A DNA stretch of 41,905 nt, taken from assembly GCA_018828585.1 (NCBI GenBank), contig JAHJVW010000073.1:1-41905 (forward strand), in the 5' to 3' direction. Below, one piece after another: positions 25,316-33,336 of the stretch (its first letter is position 1; the number at the start of each line of letters is the position of its first letter). A program made the position numbers and the translations under genes. Source of the stretch: Bacteroidota bacterium. GTDB lineage: Bacteria > Bacteroidota > Bacteroidia > Sphingobacteriales > Sphingobacteriaceae. Below the pieces are notes generated by a model. The model was given only the letters and a program-made list of their open reading frames with translations, was not told the origin of the DNA and did not search any database.

Positions 25316-25993
25316 TTAGGCGTTTGCAATTTTAAAAGCTTCGGGATATTTTGTTTCAGCTAGATTAATAATTTCTTTAGAGCAAGCTCTGTAGGCAAAA
25401 ACAAGAATAAATAAAAAAGTAAATAAAGAACTGATGAACCATAGTTCTTGTTGATAAATAAAAGAGCCAAAAAATTGTAATAAATAACAAGGAATATAAC
25501 TAAGACTCAAATACATAAACCTTTGCGAAGTTAAAATCAATTTCTTAGTACTATATTTTTTTAAATACTGCTGCTCTTTAATTAGAAAATAAAGACTTAA
25601 AGGAATAATTGACAAAGCGGTAATTATTGCTATTATTTTTACAGGAAATATAGAAAGTGAAACATATAAAATTATCCAAATAGATATTGATTTTAGAAGG
25701 TTAGGCCATTTAAATTGTCTTATAAAAGTTTGTTTCCAAAGCTTTCTTTGCTGTTTCCAAATAGATTTAGCATTACTTTCTATCACATCCGTGAATCCAA
25801 ATATCCCAAAATCACTAAATACATTATTTAAAGCAGCATCGAAATCTAATTCAGGATTTTTCTCCCACTCAGTTTCAATTGATGAAGCTAAATGATCTAC
25901 CAATTCTACCTGAACATCATAATATTCTACGTAATGCTTTCTAGTAAATTCAAAAAGCTGTGCAACTTGTTCATCTGTTAATTCATTTTTCAT
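25316..25993 (-). CDS. Membrane protein partnered with the PadR regulator
   Basis: 225 residues: a soluble helical N-terminus (about 1-85, with LVDHLASSIETEWEKNPELD) of the kind found in HAAS/DUF1700 proteins next to PadR genes, then about four membrane helices (RFMYLSLSYIPCYLLQF is one). Its ATG overlaps the padR stop by 4 nt, so both are translated together. It probably works with or under PadR in sensing envelope or metabolic state. The role is inferred from pairing only. Confidence 0.7.
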   Translation of the reverse strand: MKNELTDEQVAQLFEFTRKHYVEYYDVQVELVDHLASSIETEWEKNPELDFDAALNNVFSDFGIFGFTDVIESNAKSIWKQQRKLWKQTFIRQFKWPNLLKSISIWIILYVSLSIFPVKIIAIITALSIIPLSLYFLIKEQQYLKKYSTKKLILTSQRFMYLSLSYIPCYLLQFFGSFIYQQELWFISSLFTFLFILVFAYRACSKEIINLAETKYPEAFKIANA

Positions 25994-26328
25994 TGGGTAG
26001 CTAATTTGGTATTTAAAATCAATTGCATTTGTTCTATAAAATCTTTTAAATCATTTAAACGATTTACAGTTTCGGTTTTACCGTTTTCAGTTAGCTGATA
26101 ATATTTTCGATTTCTGTTTCCTACTTTTTCAATACTCACTGTTAATAAGCCATCTCCTTCTAATTTATGCAAAGCTGGATAAAGTGCTCCTTCAGTGATG
26201 ATAAGGTCGCTAGAGGTCATCTCTTTTACCTTTTGGGTAATTTCATAACCATACATCCTATCATTTTGCTTTAAGAGTGTTAAAATGATGGTATTTAAAC
26301 TACCTTTAAATAATGAGTTTGATTTCAT
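25990..26328 (-). CDS. PadR family transcriptional regulator
   Basis: Winged-helix regulator, 112 residues from the ATG at 26328. The motifs are LLKQNDRMYGYEITQKVKEM, ITEGALYPALHKLEGDGLL and RKYYQLTENGK, all standard for PadR. A TTG further up (26364) would extend it through its own operator and is rejected. A perfect 8-bp inverted repeat lies between its promoter boxes, so it almost certainly represses itself and the membrane gene behind it. Confidence 0.9.
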   Translation of the reverse strand: MKSNSLFKGSLNTIILTLLKQNDRMYGYEITQKVKEMTSSDLIITEGALYPALHKLEGDGLLTVSIEKVGNRNRKYYQLTENGKTETVNRLNDLKDFIEQMQLILNTKLATQ

Positions 26329-26335
26329 CGTTAAA

Positions 26336-26365
26336 CAAATATACCTAAAACTCTTAGGTATCAAA
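26336..26365 (-). promoter_or_regulatory. padR promoter with operator; near-leaderless start
   Basis: Minus strand: TTTG (26362-26365), 18 nt, TATATTTG (26336-26343). Nearly all of the spacer is ATACCTAA-N5-TTAGGTAT (plus strand 26341-26361), a perfect 8-bp inverted repeat and a likely PadR site. If transcription starts about 4 nt after the box, the 5' leader is only about 4 nt. The site may also affect the divergent NAD(P)H-hydrate repair gene. Confidence 0.75.
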
Positions 26366-26407
26366 CAATTATTTTTAATTTGCTGTTTTCCAATAGTTAA
26401 TCAAATT

Positions 26408-27901
26408 ATGCTAAAACTCCTCACCGCCAAACAAACAAAGGAAGCAGATCATTACACCATTATCAATGAACCTATACGTTCATCTGAATTGATGGAAAGA
26501 GCTGCTAAAGCTTTCACCAAGGTTTTTATTGAACGATTGAATGATCGAAAGAAAAGCATTTTAATTTTCTGTGGAAAAGGGAATAATGGCGGAGACGGAT
26601 TAGCCATAGCAAGGATGTTGTTAGATGAAGGTTATCATCAGCTCCAAGTTTTTATTGCTGATTTTTCTAAACAATCAAGCGAAGACTTTGAATTGAATCT
26701 TGAGCGCTTACAATTGAAAGATGCATCCATTTTTTACCTAAAATCTGCTAGTGATATTGATTTGCAGGAAAGTGATGTCGTGATAGATGCACTGTTGGGG
26801 TCGGGATTAAACAAACCGTTAGAAAAGGATTGGGAAAAACTGGTCAGAAAAATAAATCAATTTCCGGGTTTTAAAATAAGCGTAGATGTACCTACTGGCT
26901 TACCTTGTGAGGGTGAGTTATTGGGAGAAGATATGATCAAAGCTGACTGGGTCATCACTTTTCAACGTCCCAAATTAAACTTCTTATTACCTATTTCTAG
27001 TCCTTATATAAAAGAGTGGAAAGTTGTCAATATAGGTTTAGACGAAAATTATATTCAAAGTACTGCTTCTCCATTTTTCTGGTTTTGGAAGGGAGATGTT
27101 CAAAATTATATCAAAGCCCGTCAGCCTTTTGAGCATAAGGGGCTATTAGGTCATGCTTTGATTATAGCAGGAGCGAACGAAACCATGGGAGCTGCCCTGT
27201 TGTGTACCGAGGCTTGCCATAAAAGTGGATCAGGATTAACAACTGCATTAATCCCCGAAAGTGGATTAAGAGCCTTAAATGCAAGAGTTCCTGAAGCAAT
27301 GTATGCGTCTAGAGAAACGCTTAAAAACATCAAATGGGAAAATTATACGGTGATTGGTGTAGGTCCTGGTTTAGGAACTGATGTTGAAGCTGTTGATCTA
27401 ATGAAAGAGGTTTTAAATAAATTTAAAAGCCCGATCGTTATAGATGCGGATGCCATTAATATTTTGGCTAAAAACCAAGAGTTGATCAATCAAATTCCTG
27501 AGAACTCTGTTTTGACACCTCATATGAAAGAGTTCGATCGATTATTCGGTACCCATGACAGTTGGTGGAAACGTATCGAAACCGCATTAGAGCAATCTGC
27601 TAAATTAAAAGTCTATATCATCTTGAAAAATAGATACACCATGATTTTTACGCCTGAGGGGATTTGCTACTTCAATTCATCAGGTTCACCAGCGATGGCA
27701 AGTGGAGGAATGGGTGATGTTTTAACTGGGATGATCACCAGTATGCTGGCGCAAAGATATCCTGTTGAAAAAGCGGTTCAGCTAGCTGTATTTAGTCATG
27801 GTTATACAGGTGAGTTACTTGCACAAAAGATGTACGTGGTTCCCGCAACTAGTTTAATCAAACAAATCCCATATGTATTAAGGGAATTATTACCAAAATA
27901 A
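26408..27901 (+). CDS. nnr: Bifunctional NAD(P)H-hydrate repair enzyme
   Basis: 498 residues from the ATG at 26408 (MLKLLTAKQTKEADHYTI); a longer frame upstream would run through the PadR operator and is not likely. The N-terminal half is the epimerase (YjeF_N: FCGKGNNGGDGLAIARML), the C-terminal half the ADP-dependent dehydratase (YjeF_C/carbohydrate kinase: PHMKEFDRLFG, then SGSPAMASGGMGDVLTGMI). It restores NADH and NADPH from their hydrated forms. Length matches the fused NnrE/NnrD type. The flavoprotein gene follows 13 nt later. Confidence 0.93.
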   Translation: MLKLLTAKQTKEADHYTIINEPIRSSELMERAAKAFTKVFIERLNDRKKSILIFCGKGNNGGDGLAIARMLLDEGYHQLQVFIADFSKQSSEDFELNLERLQLKDASIFYLKSASDIDLQESDVVIDALLGSGLNKPLEKDWEKLVRKINQFPGFKISVDVPTGLPCEGELLGEDMIKADWVITFQRPKLNFLLPISSPYIKEWKVVNIGLDENYIQSTASPFFWFWKGDVQNYIKARQPFEHKGLLGHALIIAGANETMGAALLCTEACHKSGSGLTTALIPESGLRALNARVPEAMYASRETLKNIKWENYTVIGVGPGLGTDVEAVDLMKEVLNKFKSPIVIDADAINILAKNQELINQIPENSVLTPHMKEFDRLFGTHDSWWKRIETALEQSAKLKVYIILKNRYTMIFTPEGICYFNSSGSPAMASGGMGDVLTGMITSMLAQRYPVEKAVQLAVFSHGYTGELLAQKMYVVPATSLIKQIPYVLRELLPK

Positions 27902-27914
27902 TAGATTATAATTT

Positions 27915-28508
27915 ATGCCACTGCTTCATCACGATAATTCGATTGAATTAAATGATATCATAAAGAATTGCTGGGACGAATTAACTCTTGCAGCTCAATC
28001 GTCTACTCATCCTTATCACTTTCCTGTTTTAGGCACCAACCATCAAAATGAGGTAGAGTTGCGAACAGTAGTGCTGAGAGCTGTAATTCAGAATGAAGAA
28101 AGTTTGGTATTTTACTCAGATTTTAGATCTCCGAAAATTAATCAAATCCAAGAAAATCCTCAAGTCTCTTGGCTGTTTTATAACGGGGAATCTAGGATAC
28201 AAATCAGGATCAAAGGCTTGGCTAAAATTCATCATCAAGATGAAATAAGTCATCAATATTGGAAGCTTCTAAAGTCTAGGAATAAAAGAGATTACGCGAC
28301 AATTCTGTCACCTTCGAGTACTATCAAGAATAATAAGGAGGTGGATTATATCAAAGATGGAAATGATGAGCAGCTATTCGATCATTTTGTGGGAGTAACT
28401 ACTGAAGTTACTGAAATAGATTGGTTGAAGATAGGGTCTGATTCAAACAAAAGAGCCAGATTTCTCAAAGAGAAATCTGGCTTTATGGGGGAATGGTTGG
28501 TACCTTAA
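27915..28508 (+). CDS. Pyridoxamine 5'-phosphate oxidase-like flavoprotein
   Basis: 197-residue FMN-binding split-barrel protein. The family patterns are VELRTVVLRAV, LVFYSDFRSPKINQIQENP and SWLFYNGESRIQIRIKG near the FMN phosphate site. The end RARF...GFMGEWLVP is like Alr4036-type PNPOx proteins. It is probably not the main PdxH, whose C-terminal RLSP-type motif is missing. It is the second gene after nnr. Its last 60 nt encode the terminator of the opposing operon, and its stop overlaps the stop of the anti-sigma gene by 3 nt. Confidence 0.8.
   Translation: MPLLHHDNSIELNDIIKNCWDELTLAAQSSTHPYHFPVLGTNHQNEVELRTVVLRAVIQNEESLVFYSDFRSPKINQIQENPQVSWLFYNGESRIQIRIKGLAKIHHQDEISHQYWKLLKSRNKRDYATILSPSSTIKNNKEVDYIKDGNDEQLFDHFVGVTTEVTEIDWLKIGSDSNKRARFLKEKSGFMGEWLVP
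28454..28482 (-). terminator. Terminator of the lipA-sigma-anti-sigma operon, inside the opposing gene
   Basis: AGCCAGATTTCTC (28454-28466) pairs perfectly with GAGAAATCTGGCT (28470-28482) around a 3-nt loop. On the minus strand the stem is followed by CTTTTGTTTG. It lies in the coding end of the PNPOx-like gene (residues RARFLKEKSGF), 22 nt past the anti-sigma stop. Confidence 0.75.
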
Positions 28509-29341
28509 ATGATGTTACCAATCACCATTAATTTTTCTAAAGTTGGATTAACACTACCGCCTCTTGGCTCTAAGGTAACTGCAAATGTTTGAGCTTTCCC
28601 AATAGATTTCATGCCTTTCAAACCTATTTCATTAGATTCAGCATCGAAAACACCTAAGTCAACAGGTTTTCCATCAACTAATGCCCATAACTGATACTGA
28701 TGTTCAGCATCGTTCTTCGGCATCTTCATGCTGTGTAAGTCTAACATTACTTTTTCCTCTTTCGGGTTAAAAGCAACAACAATATTAGATTCTGGAGAAT
28801 TAGCAGTCCCTTTTAAACTCACCATTTTATAGGCTGGGTTTGAATACATGTTTAAAATCTTATCACTATTAGAGACTTTATTGTCTAAATAATTTACTTG
28901 ATTAGCAAAGCTTTGGTTACTAGATTGTAGGCTAGCAATTTGTGCCTTAGAATCATTTAAATTTTTATTTAAATTGATGACTGCAATAATACTTACTAAT
29001 AAAAGTGCTAAACAGGCAGCTAAAGAGAATTTATAAAAATTCAGTTGTTTGCTATTGATAGTAACAACCTTTGCTTCTTCTTTTGGAGCCGCAGCAATTT
29101 TTGCTTCTTCATCAGAAAAAGTAATGCTATTAAAGAAACCTTCTCGCACTCTTTCTGAAGGTTCTAGGGTAAGATCATCAGCGATGTTATTCATCATCAG
29201 CTCAATCTCGTCTAATTCAACTTTAACCTCGGGATGCAATTTGCACATCGCTTCTACCTCGGCTCTTTCAGTCGAATTCAGATCTCCTAAAACGTAAAGT
29301 TCTAGTATCCCGGATTCAATGTATGATTGTAAATTTTCCAA
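28505..29341 (-). CDS. Anti-sigma factor (RskA-like)
   Basis: 278 residues. A short cytoplasmic part (SGILELYVLGDLNSTERAEV, then ELMMNNIADDL) should bind the sigma factor. One membrane helix follows at about 98-120, a coiled-coil stretch at about 125-155, and a periplasmic RskA_C-type domain to the end (ALVDGKPVDLGVFDAESNE, then TFAVTLEPRGGSVNPT). Two nt after the ECF sigma gene. It holds that sigma factor inactive until an envelope signal; the signal is unknown. Confidence 0.88.
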   Translation of the reverse strand: MENLQSYIESGILELYVLGDLNSTERAEVEAMCKLHPEVKVELDEIELMMNNIADDLTLEPSERVREGFFNSITFSDEEAKIAAAPKEEAKVVTINSKQLNFYKFSLAACLALLLVSIIAVINLNKNLNDSKAQIASLQSSNQSFANQVNYLDNKVSNSDKILNMYSNPAYKMVSLKGTANSPESNIVVAFNPKEEKVMLDLHSMKMPKNDAEHQYQLWALVDGKPVDLGVFDAESNEIGLKGMKSIGKAQTFAVTLEPRGGSVNPTLEKLMVIGNII

Positions 29342-29342
29342 A

Positions 29343-29894
29343 CTATTTAAAATATTTTCTTAACTCAATAATTCCCATTCTTAGGCGTGTTTTAACAGTA
29401 CCTAGAGGAATGGCTAACTCGTCAGCAACCTCGACATGTGTGTATCCTTTAAAGTAAATCATATCAACAATGATTTGCTGTTCAGGTCTTAACTTTTGAA
29501 CAAGATTTTTAACTCCCAGAAGCTCGGGTTTGTAAGTTGAGTTTCTGGTCTCATCGATGTCATTTACGTGGTTTTCTAAATCTTGGTTTTTAGAGTGGTT
29601 TCTATAATCTTTCGATCTTACTTTATCTATCGCTAGGTTACGGGCAACATTCACCATCCAAGTAAATAAACGTCCTTTGGTGGGGTCGTATTGTTGAATG
29701 GAGTTCCAGATTTTAACGAATGTTTCTTGCAAAACATCCTCTGCAATCTCAGTGTCACTGATGACTCTACTCACTATGCCCATAAGAGAGCCAGCGTACA
29801 TTTCGTACAAAGCATCAGCGCCAACTTTCTTTTGGCTTTTTAATGCTTCTACAAGCTCCGCCTCTTCTAAAAATAGTTTTTTGGTTTTAATCAC
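29343..29894 (-). CDS. ECF RNA polymerase sigma factor (SigK-like)
   Basis: 183-residue extracytoplasmic-function sigma factor. Region 2 is LMGIVSRVISDTEIAEDVLQ followed by ETFVKIWNSI and RLFTWMVNVARNLAIDKVRS; region 4 is IIVDMIYFKGYTHVEVADEL followed by IPLGTVKTRLRMGI. The partner anti-sigma gene is 2 nt downstream and lipA is 25 nt upstream, so it may be read with lipA. No ECF-type second promoter is evident by eye. Confidence 0.93.
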   Translation of the reverse strand: MIKTKKLFLEEAELVEALKSQKKVGADALYEMYAGSLMGIVSRVISDTEIAEDVLQETFVKIWNSIQQYDPTKGRLFTWMVNVARNLAIDKVRSKDYRNHSKNQDLENHVNDIDETRNSTYKPELLGVKNLVQKLRPEQQIIVDMIYFKGYTHVEVADELAIPLGTVKTRLRMGIIELRKYFK

Positions 29895-29919
29895 AATATT
29901 TTAAAGGTAATAAGAAATA

Positions 29920-30798
29920 TTAAAAATCAAACAAGTGTTTTTCTGCATGGTAAGATGATCTTACCAATGGTCCGCTTTCTACATTTTTAAAGCCCATTTC
30001 TCTACCTTTTTCTTTGTAAAATGCAAATTGATCTGGATGAATCCAGTCTAATACGGGGTGATGATTTTTTGTTGGTTGTAAATACTGACCGATGGTTAAA
30101 ACATGAACTCCAGCAGCTTTTAAATCCTGCATGGTTTCCAATACATCGGCCTCCCTTTCACCCAAACCTAGCATAATGCCCGATTTAGTGCGTAAACCAA
30201 ATTCAGAAATGCGGTTTAAGCATTCCATACTTCTATCATATTTAGCCTGAATTCTCACCTCTTTTGTCAACCGTCTAACCGTTTCAATGTTATGTGAAAC
30301 AACTTCAGGCTTTTCTTCGCAAACACGATATAAATTATCCCACACCCCTTTAAAATCAGGTATTAAAGTTTCCATGGTGGTACCTGGACTTTCTCTTCTG
30401 ATGGCTCTGATAGTCTCTGCCCAGATAATTGAGCCGCCATCTTTTAAGTCGTCTCTATCTACTGAAGTTAAAACCGCATGTTTCACACTCATTAATTTGA
30501 TGGAATTGGCCACCCGATTAGGTTCGTCGGTATCCACGGCTAAAGGTCTCCCGGTAGCTACCGCACAAAAAGAACAAGAACGGGTACAGATATTTCCTAA
30601 AATCATAAAAGTAGCTGTACCAGCGCCCCAGCATTCGCCCATATTAGGACAATTTCCGCTTTCACAAATGGTATGAAGCTTATGTTCATCAACTAAACTT
30701 CGAACTTGAGCATATTCTTTACCTATGGGTAATTTTACTCTCAACCAATCGGGCTTGCGTTGCATTTGATTAGCCGGAATTACTGGTAATTCAATCAT
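29920..30798 (-). CDS. lipA: Lipoyl synthase
   Basis: 292-residue radical SAM enzyme that inserts two sulfurs into protein-bound octanoyl groups. The auxiliary cluster cysteines are Cys45, Cys50 and Cys56 ([12 protein letters not shown]). The radical SAM cluster cysteines are Cys71, Cys75 and Cys78 (CTRSCSFC). The end [10 protein letters not shown] supplies the conserved RSSY motif. All are present and the length is normal. A -7 box lies just before the ATG, which predicts a leaderless mRNA. Confidence 0.96.
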   Translation of the reverse strand: MIELPVIPANQMQRKPDWLRVKLPIGKEYAQVRSLVDEHKLHTICESGNCPNMGECWGAGTATFMILGNICTRSCSFCAVATGRPLAVDTDEPNRVANSIKLMSVKHAVLTSVDRDDLKDGGSIIWAETIRAIRRESPGTTMETLIPDFKGVWDNLYRVCEEKPEVVSHNIETVRRLTKEVRIQAKYDRSMECLNRISEFGLRTKSGIMLGLGEREADVLETMQDLKAAGVHVLTIGQYLQPTKNHHPVLDWIHPDQFAFYKEKGREMGFKNVESGPLVRSSYHAEKHLFDF

Positions 30799-30802
30799 AT
30801 CA

Positions 30803-30810
30803 CAAATGTA
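30803..30810 (-). promoter_or_regulatory. -7 box of lipA, leaderless arrangement
   Basis: TACATTTG on the minus strand ends 4 nt before the ATG at 30798, so transcription should begin at or next to the start codon. The nearest TTG upstream has a 22-nt spacer, a weaker fit. Confidence 0.5.
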
Positions 30811-30942
30811 TTAATTGTTTTTGTCAATGCACCAACTTACAAAGCCTTCTATTTGTTTTTTGACATTTGCTAAATTTGAAAGTCAACACTAAATTATCTA
30901 TCATTTCCATAATATTTTTAGATTTGATTTCAATTTAAAATT

Positions 30943-31350
30943 ATGGCAACTTCAAAAGTAACCTATTTAGGAGGTTTAAGAACACAAGCAATACACTTGC
31001 AATCGGGAACAGAAATCATTACCGACGCACCAGTTGATAATCAAGGAAATGGAGCGGCTTTTTCGCCAACTGATTTATTAGCCACGTCTTTCGCAAATTG
31101 TATGCTCACCCTAATGGGTATTGCCGCTCGTACGCATGCGATTGATATGGATGGCACCACTGCAGAAGTGACTAAAGTTATGGCGGCAGAGCCACGCAGA
31201 GTAGCTGAGATTCATGTGAATTTCTCTTTCCCTAAAAAGGATGAGTATTCAGACAAACAAAAGAAAATTCTAGAACATGCGGCATTAACCTGCCCGGTTC
31301 ATTATAGCCTGCATCCTGATATTAAAAGACCAGTTAATTTTGGCTGGTAA
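30943..31350 (+). CDS. OsmC family peroxide-protective protein
   Basis: 135-residue OsmC/Ohr-type protein. The two redox cysteines are Cys53 (FANCMLTLMG) and Cys117 (ALTCPVHYSL). It likely reduces organic or lipid peroxides, and the substrate is by family only. A -7 box TAGATTTG (30919-30926) lies 16 nt before the ATG. A perfect 16-bp terminator hairpin begins at its stop. The last third is duplicated at 31965-32174. Confidence 0.92.
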   Translation: MATSKVTYLGGLRTQAIHLQSGTEIITDAPVDNQGNGAAFSPTDLLATSFANCMLTLMGIAARTHAIDMDGTTAEVTKVMAAEPRRVAEIHVNFSFPKKDEYSDKQKKILEHAALTCPVHYSLHPDIKRPVNFGW

Positions 31351-31388
31351 ATAGTAAAGCTTTCTGAATTAACAGAAAGCTTTACTAT
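31351..31388. terminator. Bidirectional terminator after osmC
   Basis: ATAGTAAAGCTTTCTG pairs perfectly with CAGAAAGCTTTACTAT over 16 bp around a 6-nt loop, between the convergent osmC and lipoprotein genes. The T-tract is weak. Confidence 0.75.
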
Positions 31389-31408
31389 TATTAAATTATG
31401 AATTGCTT

Positions 31409-31876
31409 TTAATTTCGGGTTAAAGTTAGCCGAACTTTAACCTTTGTATTGTTAATACTCACTGAACTTATTGAATTAATTATCAATTTATTCTCTACAC
31501 CTTCCACAAAGCTAAAAATGCCTAATAAATTTAACTCTTGTTGAGTTGTGGGAGAATTATTAAGCTGAATTCTTAAACTGGTTTCACCCGATTCGTTAGC
31601 TAAATTATAACCAAAATTAAATTTAGGTTCATTATTGAAAATATAATAACCCTCACAAAATCCACGCGATTTATTTGCGTCAATTTTACAATTGTCAAAG
31701 AAGAATTCTCCGGCATTATTAAATGTAATTGAATCGGTAACTAAATCTGATTTGGTTAAGGTAATGGAAGAAATGGTATAAGAGCCGCTTATTTCTTCAA
31801 TAAATTTTCTTTGGTCACTTTTTTTGCAGGCTGTTATAGACAGAATAACTCCTGCAAATAGTAATAATTTTCTCAT
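31409..31876 (-). CDS. Putative lipoprotein of unknown function
   Basis: 155 residues. Signal peptide with lipobox (LSITAC, Cys17) followed by KKSDQRKF. The mature part looks like a small beta-rich domain (ISGSYTISSITLTKSDLVTD, FFFDNCKIDANKSRGFCEGY), similar in style to lipocalin-like lipoproteins of Bacteroidota. Two internal cysteines could pair. It lies between the complete osmC gene and the partial copy, on the opposite strand, and may have arrived with the duplication. Confidence 0.75.
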   Translation of the reverse strand: MRKLLLFAGVILSITACKKSDQRKFIEEISGSYTISSITLTKSDLVTDSITFNNAGEFFFDNCKIDANKSRGFCEGYYIFNNEPKFNFGYNLANESGETSLRIQLNNSPTTQQELNLLGIFSFVEGVENKLIINSISSVSINNTKVKVRLTLTRN

Positions 31877-31964
31877 AGTCTGTTTTAGTAGATGGTAAAC
31901 AATTTAAAAATAAGAAATTATCTTAAAACTTCAAAATCATTTCTAATAGAAATTTCATCTTAAA

Positions 31965-32174
31965 ATTGATACGGATGGCACCACTGCAGAAGTGACTAAA
32001 GTTATGGAGGCAGAGCCACGCAGAGTAGCTGAGATTCATGCGAATTTCTCTTTCCCTAAAAAAGAGGAGTATTCTGACAAACAAAAGAAAATTCTAGAAC
32101 ATGCCGCATTAACCTGCCCAGTTCACTATAGTTTGCATCCTGATATTAAAAGACCAGTTAATTTTGGCTGGTAA
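31965..32174 (+). pseudogene. Partial second copy of osmC (3' end only)
   Basis: Repeats 31141-31350 at a constant offset of 824 nt, starting abruptly at ATTGAT and ending just past the stop. It encodes residues 67-135 of the OsmC protein with only a few changes (for example M67-70 region IDTDG, AAEP to EAEP, HVNF to HANF, KKDEY to KKEEY). It lacks the N-terminal half with Cys53 and has no start codon of its own beyond a GTG at 31992. Non-functional as a peroxidase. The reading frame is still open, so it is young or was corrected by gene conversion. Confidence 0.9.
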
Positions 32175-32176
32175 AC

Positions 32177-32214
32177 AAAAAGTCCCGATAAATAACTATT
32201 CATCGGGACTTTTT
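32177..32214. terminator. Terminator after the partial osmC copy
   Basis: AAAAAGTCCCGAT (32177-32189) pairs perfectly with ATCGGGACTTTTT (32202-32214). It also serves the convergent ytxJ gene. Confidence 0.85.
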
Positions 32215-32233
32215 ATGTTTTGTTTATTTTTAT

Positions 32234-32563
32234 TTAAGCAATTAACTCTAATGCTTCTTCGATAGAAATATCTCCGTGTGATTGATCCAACACACATTCC
32301 CCATCTTTAATTAATAATAATTGAGGTGATTCGTGATGTACCTGAAAAACTTCTGCCACTTGGCTAGAAAGGTTTCTATGGTTAATTAAATCCAAGAAAT
32401 AAGGTTTAACATCAGCAGGTAGGTCATTTAAATCCATGTCTACTCTTTTCTTCGCCATCATGCTGATAGAACAGCGGGTGCTGTGTTTGAAAATTACGCT
32501 GTAACCTTGATTTTCTTTAATTTCTGAAATCTGATTTTCGTTTGCTAAGGGAATCCAATTCAT
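32234..32563 (-). CDS. ytxJ: YtxJ family bacillithiol-system redox protein
   Basis: 109 residues, thioredoxin-like, with a single active-site cysteine (FKHSTRCSISMMAKK, Cys31). YtxJ is assigned to bacillithiol redox biology as a monothiol de-bacillithiolating protein (bacilliredoxin-like). Its start overlaps the end of the secreted protein gene by 4 nt, so the two are co-transcribed. The presence of this gene predicts bacillithiol synthesis genes elsewhere in the genome. Confidence 0.85.
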   Translation of the reverse strand: MNWIPLANENQISEIKENQGYSVIFKHSTRCSISMMAKKRVDMDLNDLPADVKPYFLDLINHRNLSSQVAEVFQVHHESPQLLLIKDGECVLDQSHGDISIEEALELIA

Positions 32564-33294
32564 GGCTTAATAAAAATGTTTTTGTCTACGTTTGATAATA
32601 CTTTTGCCGTTGGGAAATAAATCGAAGTATTACCTTCTGTGGTTTTTTTAGTCGAAAGTTTCAATCCACCACCTAAATCCTCGTAAGGCGTCCATACAAA
32701 AGTAGAACTAGTTTTCTGTCCTTGAAGTAAAAATCTCCATTGGATGATCTCGCCAGTGTCATCATTTACGTATAACCAGTATTGATCGCCAGGAGTTAAA
32801 CCTACTTTGTCAAAATTTAAATGGATGACGTCACACTTCACACCTTTCACTTCTTCCGAGGCTTCGAGCGCTGTATTTACGCCTGGGTCTTGCAGTTTTA
32901 AAGGAACCATTAGCCAATAGCTATCGTTGATAAAAGCGGCATAAGCGTTCTTGATTAACTTTGCACTTGTAGAATCTGGTAATTGAACGCCATTTTCAAA
33001 AGCTTTACCTTTTTTTGTATTGACATTAAAAAGCACAACATTCTTTTTTCCGCCCGCTGTAACCGATTCGAAACGGTAATCACCTGTATATCTATCCCAA
33101 ATATGGTCTCTTCCTGGGTTTCCTTTTCCATCTCTTTCTACTGCAAAAGTAAATTGGAAGTACCTGCTTTTTTCAAAGGTGTTTTTACCACCAACCGCTT
33201 TCCATACTTTATCAATAACTTGTTCTTTAGTTTGTGCATGGAGAGTGGTCAACAGCGCCATAAAGAATAGCCCTGAAAAGAATATTTTTTTCAT
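32560..33294 (-). CDS. Secreted DUF6503-like protein
   Basis: 244 residues with a signal peptide (about 1-20, LLTTLHAQ). The mature part (VIDKVWKAVGGKNTFEKSRY, WDRYTGDYRFESV, DQYWLYVNDDTGEIIQWRF) resembles periplasmic proteins with the LolA/LolB-like half-barrel seen in DUF6503 members. Function unknown; it might bind a lipid or hydrophobic ligand. Its stop overlaps the ytxJ start. A small lipoprotein gene lies 42 nt upstream on the same strand. Confidence 0.7.
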   Translation of the reverse strand: MKKIFFSGLFFMALLTTLHAQTKEQVIDKVWKAVGGKNTFEKSRYFQFTFAVERDGKGNPGRDHIWDRYTGDYRFESVTAGGKKNVVLFNVNTKKGKAFENGVQLPDSTSAKLIKNAYAAFINDSYWLMVPLKLQDPGVNTALEASEEVKGVKCDVIHLNFDKVGLTPGDQYWLYVNDDTGEIIQWRFLLQGQKTSSTFVWTPYEDLGGGLKLSTKKTTEGNTSIYFPTAKVLSNVDKNIFIKP

Positions 33295-33336
33295 ATGATT
33301 TTTTTAGATTAAAGAGAGTTTTGGGGTAAATTGTTT

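Noticed and set aside
26329..26364. TTG start for padR at 26364
   Set aside because: The added residues would be encoded by the operator and -7 box.
26285..26407. Longer N-terminus for the NAD(P)H-hydrate repair enzyme
   Set aside because: It would run through the padR start and operator. The ATG at 26408 gives the usual family start.
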